Source of the DNA: Acidimicrobiia bacterium
GTDB lineage: Bacteria > Actinomycetota > Acidimicrobiia > Spongiisociales > UBA5794
Length of the DNA stretch: 25,580 nt
Assembly: GCA_013695075.1 (NCBI GenBank)
Contig: JACDBE010000311.1
Coordinates: 1 to 25,580, forward strand
Reading direction: 5' to 3'
The notes beneath the pieces were generated by a model, which saw only the letters and a list, made by a program, of their open reading frames with translations, did no database searches and had not been told where the DNA came from. The number at the start of each line of letters is the position of its first letter. Position 1 is the stretch's first letter. This document shows, in pieces, positions 6,715 to 14,335 of the stretch. The position numbers and the translations under genes are program-made.

Positions 6715-7578
6715 TCAGTTCGCCGACCCGAGGTCGAGATGGCGCCGCACCTTGGCGATGTCGGACTGGTACTTGAGCAGGACGTGCAGGGTGTCATCGG
6801 TGACGGCACCATCGATCTCGGTCACCGCCAGGGCGAGCAGCGTCCTCGCCCAATCGATGCTCTCGCTGACCGAAGGAGCCTTGCGCAACGGGACCGCGCG
6901 GATGGAGCGCACCACCTCGGCGATGCGGGTGGCGAGGCGCTCCGGCAGCCCGTCGACCCGGCTGAGCAGGATCTCCCGCTCCCGCTGCACGTCGGGGTAG
7001 TCGATATGGAGGAACAGGCAGCGTCGCTTCAACGCCTCCGACAGCTCCCGGGTGTTGTTCGAGGTGAGCACCACGAACGGACGGGAGGTGGCGGTGACGG
7101 TGCCCAGCTCGGGGATTGTGACCTGGAAGGAGTCGAGGACCTCCAACAGCAGCGCCTCGCTCTCGATCTCGACGCGATCGACCTCGTCGATGAGCAGCAC
7201 TACCGGTTCGGTGCTGCTGATGGCCTCCAGCAGCGGCCGGGTGAGGAGGAAGTCTTCGGTGAAGATGTCGCCCTCCAATTCGTCCCACCGCTTCCCCTCG
7301 TCCGTCTGGATCCTGAGCAGCTGCTTGTGGTAGTTCCACTCGTACAGCGCCTTCGCCTCGTCGAGACCCTCATAGCACTGCAACCTCACCAGGCGTTGAC
7401 CGGTGGCGGCGGCCACAGCCATGGCCAGCGAGGTCTTGCCCACCCCGGCAGGACCCTCGGCCAGGATGGGCTTGCCCAACCTCTCGGCGAGGAAGACCAC
7501 CTGGGCGATGCGATCGTCGGTCAAGTAGCCGGTGCGGCGCAAGCCCGCTGCGGAATCGGCGACATCGGCGAAAGGCAT
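6715..7578 (-). CDS. MoxR-family AAA+ ATPase
   Basis: This 287-aa protein is a compact MoxR/CbbQ-type AAA+ ATPase. It shows Walker A GPAGVGKT (42-49), Walker B VVLLIDE (126-132), sensor-1 TSNN (172-175), the tandem arginines of KRRC (R185, R186) and the YPD segment (194-196) after it that is typical of the group. I start at ATG 7578; a GTG two codons upstream (7584) has GGGAG about 10 nt before it. The reading frame continues upstream into the end of proA without coding character. The VWA gene follows at 57 bp, and MoxR ATPases usually remodel clients together with such VWA proteins. The pair is probably one transcript, inserted between proA and nadD. Confidence 0.92.
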   Translation of the reverse strand: MPFADVADSAAGLRRTGYLTDDRIAQVVFLAERLGKPILAEGPAGVGKTSLAMAVAAATGQRLVRLQCYEGLDEAKALYEWNYHKQLLRIQTDEGKRWDELEGDIFTEDFLLTRPLLEAISSTEPVVLLIDEVDRVEIESEALLLEVLDSFQVTIPELGTVTATSRPFVVLTSNNTRELSEALKRRCLFLHIDYPDVQREREILLSRVDGLPERLATRIAEVVRSIRAVPLRKAPSVSESIDWARTLLALAVTEIDGAVTDDTLHVLLKYQSDIAKVRRHLDLGSAN

Positions 7579-7681
7579 CGCCACATTCTGGCCGCTCCCC
7601 GCACCCACTCCGCCCAGACCGCTGAGCTTGTGGCATGTCGCCACGACACGCGATCCGCTGAAGTTGGCGACCAGTGTCCGG

Positions 7682-9175
7682 CTAGCGGGCCACGGACAGA
7701 TCGGTCTGGGTGACCCGGGTTCGCACGGTGTACACCGAGTCGCCGCTGAGGATGCCGCCCCGACCGAACAGGCGACCCGACTGCCAGTTGGCCAGACCCA
7801 GCTCGGGCTTGTTGAGGGCGTACTGGCCGTCGACCCAGCGGGTGAACCCGTTGCCGACGAACGGGGCGTCGATGGTGTCGAAGAAGCGCTGCTGCTCTGC
7901 CTCATCGGAGGACACCAGGCTGGCCACGAACCGGGGGCTCTGCTGGTTGAACAGGTCGACGGCGGTGGCCACGTCGGGGACCACTACCAGCGACACCTCG
8001 GGGGTGTCCTCCCACTCCCATTCCTGCCCGAGCCGGTCGCCGGGGAGGATCTCGGTGCGAGGTTCCTCAACGGGGCCGCCGGCGCGGTGGATCTCGGTGG
8101 GGACGAACCACGACTCCGGCACCTCCCCCTCGCTGCCCTCGGCCACGTGGAGCTTGGCCACCGTGCCCCGACGCCGTCCCGCCTCGTCGAGGGCGTCGAG
8201 GAAGCGGGGTACCAGCTCGGCTGCTGCGGAGGCGACCACGCAGCAGGTGTTGAGGGTGTTGCACACCTTGCGATCGAGCGAGGCCACCACCACCGTGGAG
8301 AACACCTGGGGGTCGGCGTTCTCCGAGGCGACAACCCACGCCCCACCGGTCCCGTGCAGGCTCACCGGTAGCCCGGCCTGGCGGGCCACCGCTCCCAGTT
8401 GGGCCACCGCCGGCCCCGAGCCGCGGGCCACCGCCAGCGCCAACCGGGGATCCGAGAACAGCGCCCAGCCGGCGGAGCGCTCCCGGCTGGGGACCAGCGA
8501 CACCGCCCCTGCGGGCAGCCCGGAGGCGGCCAGTGCCGGGTCGAGGGCGTGGGCGACGATGGCCTGAGCCGTGCCCAGCGCGTCCGAGCCGATGCGGAGC
8601 GCCATCGTGTTGCCCGAGCGCAGCACCCCGGCACCGTCGGCGAAAACGTTGGGCCGACCCTCGAACACGAAGCCGACAACCCCCAACCCCGCCTGCACCA
8701 GATCGACCCGCCAGCCGGGGTGCTCCACGGTGTCGACCACCACGTTGCGCCCCGATGGCGCCCTTGCCCAGCCGCGCAGCCCGTCCACCATCTCGGCCCG
8801 CATCTGCGGTGACAGGATGAGCCGGGTCACCGAGCGTCCTCGCTGGCGCGCCGCGGCGACGTCGCCGTCGTTGGCGGCGGCGATGGGCTCGAACGACCGG
8901 TCGTCCTCCATCCGGTTGGCGAAGACCTCGAAGAACTCGGTGATCTGCTCGTCGCCGATCGAGCCCATGGCCTCGAAGGCAGCGACCGCCGCGTCGACGG
9001 CGCTGGTGACGGTGGCGTGTACCGCCGCCGGGATGTGGAGCAGGTCTCCGGTGGTCTGCACCACCACCAGGCGGTCCCCAGCGGTGAAGGCGGCGGCTAG
9101 GGCGTCGTCGACCACGGCAATCCGGTCACCACCGTATACGATGGGCATCCCCGCAGTCAGCGTCTCCAACCGCAT
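7682..9175 (-). CDS. proA: Glutamate-5-semialdehyde dehydrogenase, divergent
   Basis: ProA reduces glutamyl-5-phosphate to the semialdehyde, the second step of proline synthesis. The aldehyde-dehydrogenase core is visible: GLGVVGFVFEGRPNVFAD (163-180), LRSGNTMALRIGSDA (185-199), LPVSLHGTGGAWVV (269-282), and the catalytic Cys305 in DRKVCNTLNT. It is unusual in length, 497 aa against about 415, with roughly 50 extra residues at the N-terminus (TAGMPIVYGGDRIAVVDD region) and about 30 more after the catalytic Cys. The conserved IPRGG motif is replaced by VARGSG. It follows proB after 74 bp, which supports the role. Another aldehyde dehydrogenase function cannot be excluded, but no better ProA is in the window. 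Confidence 0.85.
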   Translation of the reverse strand: MRLETLTAGMPIVYGGDRIAVVDDALAAAFTAGDRLVVVQTTGDLLHIPAAVHATVTSAVDAAVAAFEAMGSIGDEQITEFFEVFANRMEDDRSFEPIAAANDGDVAAARQRGRSVTRLILSPQMRAEMVDGLRGWARAPSGRNVVVDTVEHPGWRVDLVQAGLGVVGFVFEGRPNVFADGAGVLRSGNTMALRIGSDALGTAQAIVAHALDPALAASGLPAGAVSLVPSRERSAGWALFSDPRLALAVARGSGPAVAQLGAVARQAGLPVSLHGTGGAWVVASENADPQVFSTVVVASLDRKVCNTLNTCCVVASAAAELVPRFLDALDEAGRRRGTVAKLHVAEGSEGEVPESWFVPTEIHRAGGPVEEPRTEILPGDRLGQEWEWEDTPEVSLVVVPDVATAVDLFNQQSPRFVASLVSSDEAEQQRFFDTIDAPFVGNGFTRWVDGQYALNKPELGLANWQSGRLFGRGGILSGDSVYTVRTRVTQTDLSVAR

Positions 9176-9249
9176 GGAGCCACGCTATCAGGGCTGCGAC
9201 CCGCCCGGAGCCGTCCGTGAGTCGCTTGTGGAGCCCTGCGTCCCGGATG

Positions 9250-10347
9250 TCAGCGCAGCACGACCAGGTCGTCGCGGTGGATGACCACCCCGCCGGTGTC
9301 GGCGCTGTGGCGCCCGGCGGCGCCACGGATGGCGTCGGCGCTCATCTCGGTGCGGCCCTTGGCGATGAGCTGCCCGTCGGGGTCGATCACCTCGACGGCG
9401 GCGGCGGCGGGGAAGGAACCATCGACGTCGACCACCCCCACCGGCAACAACGACCGGCCCGCGCCCACGAGCGCCGCCACCGCTCCGGCGTCGACGGTGA
9501 GCCGACCCTCGGCGGGCAACCCGAAGGCGATCCACAGCCGCCGTGCCGACAGCTTTGAGGGCCGGGGCTCGATCCAGGTGCCGACTTCTTCGCCGGCCAC
9601 CGCTCGGGCGACCACGTCGTGGTGGCGGGCGTCGGCGACCACCGTGGGGATCCCGGACCAGGCCGCCATCCTGGCGGCGGCGATCTTGGTGGCTACCCCT
9701 CCCGATCCCAGCGAACCCCGCCCGGTGGATCGGAACAGCTCGTCGAGGACGGCGTCGGTGTGCCGCACCGCCGACAGCAGCTCGGCGTCGCCGAGGCGGG
9801 GGTCGGCGGAGAACAACCCGCTGGTGTCGGTGAGCAGCACCAGCATCCCCGCCTGCACCAGGTGACCGACGATGGCGGCCAACCGATCGTTGTCGCCCAG
9901 CTTGAGCTCGTCGACCACGACCGTGTCGTTCTCGTTGACGATGGGGACCACCCCACGGGCCAGCATGTGCGACAGGGCGGCCCGGGCGTGGAGGTACTGG
10001 GCACGATGGGCAAGGATGTCACGGGTGAGCAGCACCTGGCCGACCACGGTGCCCGCGGCGTCGAAGCGACGTGCATACGCCTCCATCAGCCTCCCCTGCC
10101 CAACCGCGGCGGCCACCTGCAACCCGGGTAGATCGCGGGGACGCTCGGTGAGTCCCAGGGCAGGGAGCCCGGCGGCGACGGCACCCGACGTCACCAGCAC
10201 CGGGCGGAAACCGGCGCGGCGTAGGGCGACGATCTGGGAGACGGTGCGTTCCACGCCGGTGTCGTCGAGCCCTCCGAAGGGCAGCGCCAGGCTCGACGAA
10301 CCAACCTTGACCACCACCGCCGCCCCGCCGGCAACCGGCCGCCTCAC
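9250..10347 (-). CDS. proB: Glutamate 5-kinase (kinase + PUA domains)
   Basis: ProB phosphorylates glutamate and is the proline-feedback-controlled entry step of proline synthesis. The 365-aa protein has the amino-acid kinase fold (about 8-255): VVKVGSSSL with K14, TSGAVAAG (53-60), PIVNENDTV (135-143), GDNDRL (151-156) and TDTSGL (173-178). A C-terminal PUA domain (about 275-360) contains GVVDVDGSF and VVIHRDDLVVL. The GTG start at 10347 overlaps the obgE stop (GTGA), indicating translational coupling with obgE. This obg-proB-proA order is standard for actinobacteria. Length and motifs are normal. Confidence 0.96.
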   Translation of the reverse strand: MRRPVAGGAAVVVKVGSSSLALPFGGLDDTGVERTVSQIVALRRAGFRPVLVTSGAVAAGLPALGLTERPRDLPGLQVAAAVGQGRLMEAYARRFDAAGTVVGQVLLTRDILAHRAQYLHARAALSHMLARGVVPIVNENDTVVVDELKLGDNDRLAAIVGHLVQAGMLVLLTDTSGLFSADPRLGDAELLSAVRHTDAVLDELFRSTGRGSLGSGGVATKIAAARMAAWSGIPTVVADARHHDVVARAVAGEEVGTWIEPRPSKLSARRLWIAFGLPAEGRLTVDAGAVAALVGAGRSLLPVGVVDVDGSFPAAAAVEVIDPDGQLIAKGRTEMSADAIRGAAGRHSADTGGVVIHRDDLVVLR

Positions 10348-11609
10348 GCCTGCGCCTCCCCGTCGGCGAGCTCGGGATCGTAGGTGAACACCAGGTCGCC
10401 GATACGCACGTCGTCCCCGGGTTGGGCTCCGGCAGCGGCCAGGGCGTCGTCGACGCCAAGGCGGCGCAGCCGATGGGCGGCCAGATCGGCGGCTTCGGGC
10501 ACGGTGAGGTCGGCCAGGCCCACCGCTCTGGCGGCAGAGCGCCCCTCCACCAGCCAACCGTCGGCACCGCGGCGAATCGTGAAGCTGGGGGGCAGCGGGC
10601 GGTGGAGCACGAAGCCCTCCCGGTCGGGGGCGGTGCGCACCGCCGCCGCCACCGCATCGGCAATGGCGTGCGACAGCTCAACCAACCCGGCCCCGGTCAC
10701 CGCCGAGACGTGATGCACGGCGTCCACATCACCCGCCGCGGAGGGGTCGGCATGGGCGAGGTCTGCCTTGGTCACCACCAGGATCTGGGGACGGTCGGCG
10801 AGGTCGGGCGAGTGCAGCCTGAGCTCGTTGCGGAGCACGGCCAGCTGGGTGTCAATGCCGTCGGGTTGGATCGGGGTGGGGTCGAGCAGCACCACCAGGA
10901 CCCGGGCCCGCTCGGTGTGGCGGAGGAACTCGTGCCCCAATCCCTTGCCCTCGGCGGCGCCCTCGATCAACCCGGGGATGTCCGCCAGTACGTACTGCCT
11001 GTCGTCGATCTCGACCACGCCCAGGTTGGGTTCGAGGGTGGTGAAGGGGTAGTCGGCGATCTTGGGCTTGGCGGCGGAGAGCCGGGAGATGAGCGTGCTC
11101 TTGCCGGCGTTGGGGAATCCGATGAGGGCGGCGTCGGCCACCAGCAGCAACTCCAGCGTTATCGAGGCGGTCTCCCCGTACTCGCCCTGCTCGGAATACG
11201 ACGGGGCGCGACGGGTCCTGCCGACGAAGGCGGCATTGCCCTTGCCGCCACGCCCGCCGCGGGCCACCGTGACCCGTTGCCCGGGGTCGACCAGGTCGGC
11301 AAGCACGGTGCCGTCCTCGTCGCGCACCACGGTGCCCAGCGGGACCGGAAGCTCCAGATCGACGCCGCGGCGCCCGTGGCGCAGGTCGCCCTCGCCGTGG
11401 GTTCCGGGATCGGCGGACCAGTGCGGGTGGCGGGCGTACGACAGCAGGCTGGCGACGTCGGGATCGGCCACCACCACGACGTCGCCGCCGCGACCCCCCG
11501 AGCCACCGGTAGGTTTGCCCCGGGGACGTCCCTTCTGGCGCAGGAAGGAGGCGACACCAGCGCCGCCGGCACCGGCCTTGACCTCTATTTGGACGCGGTC
11601 GACGAACAC
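10344..11609 (-). CDS. obgE: Ribosome-assembly GTPase ObgE/CgtA
   Basis: Obg is an essential GTPase acting in 50S subunit maturation and stress response. The 421-aa protein has the glycine-rich Obg fold (1-158, e.g. KAGAGGAGVASFLRQKGRP and GGSGGRGGDVVVVAD), a G domain with P-loop GFPNAGKS (164-171), switch PFTTLEPN (188-195), DIPG (210-213), TKAD (280-283) and SAVTG (302-306), and a C-terminal OCT domain from about 340, the actinobacterial three-domain layout. The start is GTG at 11609. It follows rpmA by 26 bp and overlaps proB, so rplU-rpmA-obgE-proB are likely one operon. Confidence 0.97.
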   Translation of the reverse strand: MFVDRVQIEVKAGAGGAGVASFLRQKGRPRGKPTGGSGGRGGDVVVVADPDVASLLSYARHPHWSADPGTHGEGDLRHGRRGVDLELPVPLGTVVRDEDGTVLADLVDPGQRVTVARGGRGGKGNAAFVGRTRRAPSYSEQGEYGETASITLELLLVADAALIGFPNAGKSTLISRLSAAKPKIADYPFTTLEPNLGVVEIDDRQYVLADIPGLIEGAAEGKGLGHEFLRHTERARVLVVLLDPTPIQPDGIDTQLAVLRNELRLHSPDLADRPQILVVTKADLAHADPSAAGDVDAVHHVSAVTGAGLVELSHAIADAVAAAVRTAPDREGFVLHRPLPPSFTIRRGADGWLVEGRSAARAVGLADLTVPEAADLAAHRLRRLGVDDALAAAGAQPGDDVRIGDLVFTYDPELADGEAQA

Positions 11610-11635
11610 GTCAGCGCATCCGGGGAGGAGTAGCC

Positions 11636-11887
11636 TCAGCCGGCGTCGATCTGCACCAGCCGGCGCCCGCGGCGGCTGCCAAAGTGCACCGTGCCGTCCA
11701 CCTTGGCGAACAGTGTGTCGTCGCTGCCCCGGCCGACGTTCGGTCCGGGATGGATGGGTGTCCCCCGCTGCCGCACCAGGATCGAGCCGGCCGGTACTGC
11801 CTGGCCGTCGAACACCTTGGTGCCGAGTCGCTTGGCCGCCGAGTCGCGACCGTTCCTGGTCGATCCACCGGCCTTGGTCTTGGACAT
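11636..11887 (-). CDS. rpmA: 50S ribosomal protein bL27
   Basis: bL27 reaches the peptidyl-transferase centre of the 50S subunit with its N-terminus. The 83-aa protein begins MSKTKAGGSTRNGRDSAAKR and contains LGTKVFDGQAVPAGSILVRQ and GRGSDDTLFAKVDG, all typical of the family. The start codon ATG 11887 is preceded by an excellent ribosome site (GAGGAGG, 6 nt spacing) that overlaps the end of rplU; the rplU stop is 1 bp before the ATG. There is no N-terminal cleavage extension of the Firmicutes type. Confidence 0.98.
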   Translation of the reverse strand: MSKTKAGGSTRNGRDSAAKRLGTKVFDGQAVPAGSILVRQRGTPIHPGPNVGRGSDDTLFAKVDGTVHFGSRRGRRLVQIDAG

Positions 11888-11888
11888 G

Positions 11889-12332
11889 TCAGCCCTCCTC
11901 GCTGGCTGCGTCGGTGTCCGCCACCGGGGTGTCCGCGGTGACCGAACCGTCATTATCCTTGGCGGCGCGGTCTTCATCCTTGGCCGCGGCGGCGCGCTTC
12001 TTGGGCTTGGCCGCCCCATCGGATCCGGTGCCGATGCTGGTCACCCGCAGCGTGGTGTAGGTCTGGCGGTGGCCCTGGTGACGGCGGTAGCCCGTCTTGG
12101 GCTTGTACTTGAAGACCTCGATCTTGTCGCCACGATGCTCGCCGAGGACCTCGGCGGTGACCGTGGCGTTTCCCAATGCGGTGCGGTCGGAGATCACCGT
12201 GCCGTCCTCACCCACGACCAGCAGCGGGATGAAGGAGACGGTGCCCTCGGTGACCCGCAACCGTTCGACGTCAATGACATCGCCCTCGCGGACCTTCGAC
12301 TGCTTGCCGCCGGCGCGGATGATGGCGTACAT
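11889..12332 (-). CDS. rplU: 50S ribosomal protein bL21 with long C-terminal tail
   Basis: The first ~103 residues are a normal bL21, starting MYAIIRAGGKQSKVREGDVI and ending with YKPKTGYRRHQGHRQ and TTLRVTSI. The protein then continues about 44 residues (GTGSDGAAKPKKRAAAAKDE onward) as an Ala/Lys tract followed by an Asp/Glu-rich end, reaching 147 aa. Such low-complexity tails occur in some actinobacterial ribosomal proteins. The start ATG 12332 has GAGG 5 nt upstream. It is the first gene of the rplU-rpmA-obgE-proB group and follows rng after a 144-bp gap, as is typical. Confidence 0.97.
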   Translation of the reverse strand: MYAIIRAGGKQSKVREGDVIDVERLRVTEGTVSFIPLLVVGEDGTVISDRTALGNATVTAEVLGEHRGDKIEVFKYKPKTGYRRHQGHRQTYTTLRVTSIGTGSDGAAKPKKRAAAAKDEDRAAKDNDGSVTADTPVADTDAASEEG

Positions 12333-12424
12333 GGTGACCTCGCTGCTTCGTGGGCTCGGGCGGTGACGCCGCCTGCTCGATGTGGGCGAGTGGCGCGACG
12401 TCACGAGGTGCCGGAGCGGGTGAC

Positions 12425-12430
12425 AGCATA
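12425..12430 (-). promoter_or_regulatory. Possible -10 element for rplU operon
   Basis: In the 144-bp gap before rplU the minus strand has TATGCT, a TAnnnT-type -10 box, about 93 nt before the rplU start. No convincing -35 is visible, which is common in actinobacteria. The resulting leader could hold ribosomal-protein feedback control, but I see no defined structure. Confidence 0.3.
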
Positions 12431-12476
12431 GCGGCCCGGGGCGACGGCCCGGCCCACGGTCCGCCGGCCCCGATCG

Positions 12477-14042
12477 TCAGGAGGGGTCGGCCGCCACCAG
12501 CTTGGGCATCGGGATCCCGTGGGTGGCCGAGTCCTCGTAGAGGAGCACCCCCCGTCCGTTGCAGGTGGGACAGAGCTCGGAGAAGGACTCCAGCAACCCG
12601 GCCGACACGTTCTTGCGGGTCATCTCCACCAGACCCAGGTTGGACACCTCGAACACCTGGGTGCGGGTCTTGTCCTTGGCCAGGTGCTCGCGCAGCCGCA
12701 GCAGCACCGCCTCTCGGTTCTTGGAGATCTCCATGTCGATGAAGTCGATGACGATGATCCCGCCGATGTCGCGCAGCCGTAGCTGGCGGGCGATCTCCTC
12801 GGCAGCCTCCAGGTTGTTCTGGAGCACGGTCTGTTCCAGGTTGGTGTGCCCCACAAACCGTCCGGTGTTGACGTCGATGACGGTGAGCGCCTCGGTGCGG
12901 TCGATGACCACGTGCCCCCCAGACGGCAACCACACCTTGCGTTCCAGCGCCTTGCGCAGCTGGTCCTCGACGTGGAACCGTTCGAACACCGGCAGCTCGT
13001 CGGCATACAGCTCCACCTTGGCGGTCAGCTCGGGTTCGGTGCTCTCCAGGTAGGCGAGCACCTGGTGATGCACCTCCTCGCTGTCGATGAACAGCCGCTT
13101 GAAGTCCTTCGTGAAGTGCTCACGGATCACTCGCAGCACCAGCGGCGGCTCTTCGTAGATCAGGGCCGGGGCAGTGACGTCGGACTTGCGGGAGGAGACG
13201 TGCTGCCATACCTCCTCCAACCGGGCGACGTCGCCGGCGAGGTCCTCCTTGGTGGCGTCCTGGGCGGCGGTGCGCACGATGATCCCCATCCCCTCAGGGC
13301 GGATGTCGGCCACGATGTCGCGCAACCGGCGCCGCTCATCGTCGGAGAGGCGGCGGGAGATCCCGTTGACCTCGGCGTCGGGAGCCAGCACCAGATACCG
13401 CCCCGCCAGGCTGATCTGGCTGGTGAGCCTGGCACCCTTGCGGCCCATGGCGTCCTTCACCACCTGCACCAGCACCGCATCACCGGGTTTGAGGACCATC
13501 TCGATGCGGGCCCGTTTGCCATCGATCTCGGCGTCGTCGTAGTTGACGTCACCGGCGTACAGCACTCCGTTCTTGCCCTCCCCGAAGTCGACGAAGGCGG
13601 CCTCCATACCGGGGAGCACGTTGCGCACCTTGCCCATGTACACGTTGCCCACCAGCGATTGGCGGTCGGATCGGGCGACGTAGTGCTCCACCAGCACCGG
13701 GCCCTCGAGCACCACGATCTGGGTCTGGTGTGGGTTGGAGCGCACCAGCATCTGTTTGCGCGCCGTCTCCGGGGGCGGCGCCACCACCGCCAGCGGCGAC
13801 CGCCGGCTGACCTCCAACTGGACGCGGCCACCGTTGGCGCGGCTGCGCGCTCGCCCCGGGCTGCGGCTACCCGCCGACCTGCGATCGCCGTCGCTGCGGG
13901 TGCGGGCGGGAGCGGACGGGGTGGCGGGCACCGAGAACTTGCGGACGGTGACCGCCTCCGTGCCGACCTGGCGGATCGTCCGATCCTCGGCCGCATCGCC
14001 GCGACGGATGACCCGTGCGGCTCTCTTGCGGAACAATGACAT
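12477..14042 (-). CDS. rng: Ribonuclease E/G family endoribonuclease
   Basis: This 521-aa protein cuts single-stranded, AU-rich RNA in mRNA decay and rRNA/tRNA processing. An Arg/Ser/Pro-rich, probably disordered N-terminal region (about 1-95) precedes the S1 domain (about 127-210, GNVYMGKVRNVLPGMEAAFVD). The DNase I-like catalytic part has DVNTGRF (D390) and IVIDFIDM (D433), 43 residues apart as in E. coli RNase E (303 and 346). The zinc-link cysteines CPTC (491, 494) are 58 residues after D433, also as in RNase E. There is no long C-terminal scaffold; instead the extension is N-terminal, as in other actinobacterial enzymes. ATG 14042 has AAGGAG with 7-nt spacing. The symbol could equally be rne. 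Confidence 0.94.
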   Translation of the reverse strand: MSLFRKRAARVIRRGDAAEDRTIRQVGTEAVTVRKFSVPATPSAPARTRSDGDRRSAGSRSPGRARSRANGGRVQLEVSRRSPLAVVAPPPETARKQMLVRSNPHQTQIVVLEGPVLVEHYVARSDRQSLVGNVYMGKVRNVLPGMEAAFVDFGEGKNGVLYAGDVNYDDAEIDGKRARIEMVLKPGDAVLVQVVKDAMGRKGARLTSQISLAGRYLVLAPDAEVNGISRRLSDDERRRLRDIVADIRPEGMGIIVRTAAQDATKEDLAGDVARLEEVWQHVSSRKSDVTAPALIYEEPPLVLRVIREHFTKDFKRLFIDSEEVHHQVLAYLESTEPELTAKVELYADELPVFERFHVEDQLRKALERKVWLPSGGHVVIDRTEALTVIDVNTGRFVGHTNLEQTVLQNNLEAAEEIARQLRLRDIGGIIVIDFIDMEISKNREAVLLRLREHLAKDKTRTQVFEVSNLGLVEMTRKNVSAGLLESFSELCPTCNGRGVLLYEDSATHGIPMPKLVAADPS

Positions 14043-14272
14043 GCAAACACTCCTTCATGGGCTGCATCGCGCAGCGGGACAGGTGGCGGGATGCCGGCGG
14101 CACCGAGCAGCGAGGGTTCGCTCCACTGAGGAAGCTGGCCAGCCTCGAGAGGACGGGGGGGAGCAGGAGGACGATGCCCGTAGCAGAGAGCGTCACGCTG
14201 TCCGACATGCCAGTCTCGAAGGTCTCCGAGGAGCGAGTTCGCCAGATCGTGCAGAGCGACCCGGCCGATCGG

Positions 14273-14278
14273 AGGTTA
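14273..14278 (-). promoter_or_regulatory. Possible -10 element for rng with long leader
   Basis: The 293-bp region 14043-14335 between the divergent rng and tdk genes has no convincing gene. On the minus strand TGCTAACCT gives an extended -10-like TAACCT here, which would make an rng leader of over 200 nt. RNase E genes in other bacteria are autoregulated through such a 5' leader; I see no defined hairpin to support this here. Confidence 0.3.
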
Positions 14279-14322
14279 GCACGGCCGCCGGCCGTCTCCG
14301 GGGATCCGGGATCGGCCGCTGC

Positions 14323-14328
14323 TACGCT
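14323..14328 (+). promoter_or_regulatory. Probable -10 element of a leaderless tdk transcript
   Basis: TACGCT ends 7 nt before the tdk ATG (14336) and no ribosome-binding site precedes that ATG. Transcription would start at or next to the ATG, as in leaderless actinobacterial mRNAs. The same GCTAC-CTCGCC pattern stands before the amidohydrolase gene at 25312. Confidence 0.5.
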
Positions 14329-14335
14329 CGCCATC

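Noticed and set aside
12333..12476. Structured ribosomal-protein leader before rplU
   Set aside because: The gap is GC-rich with several possible pairings, but I could not define a stem set that stands out from the background.
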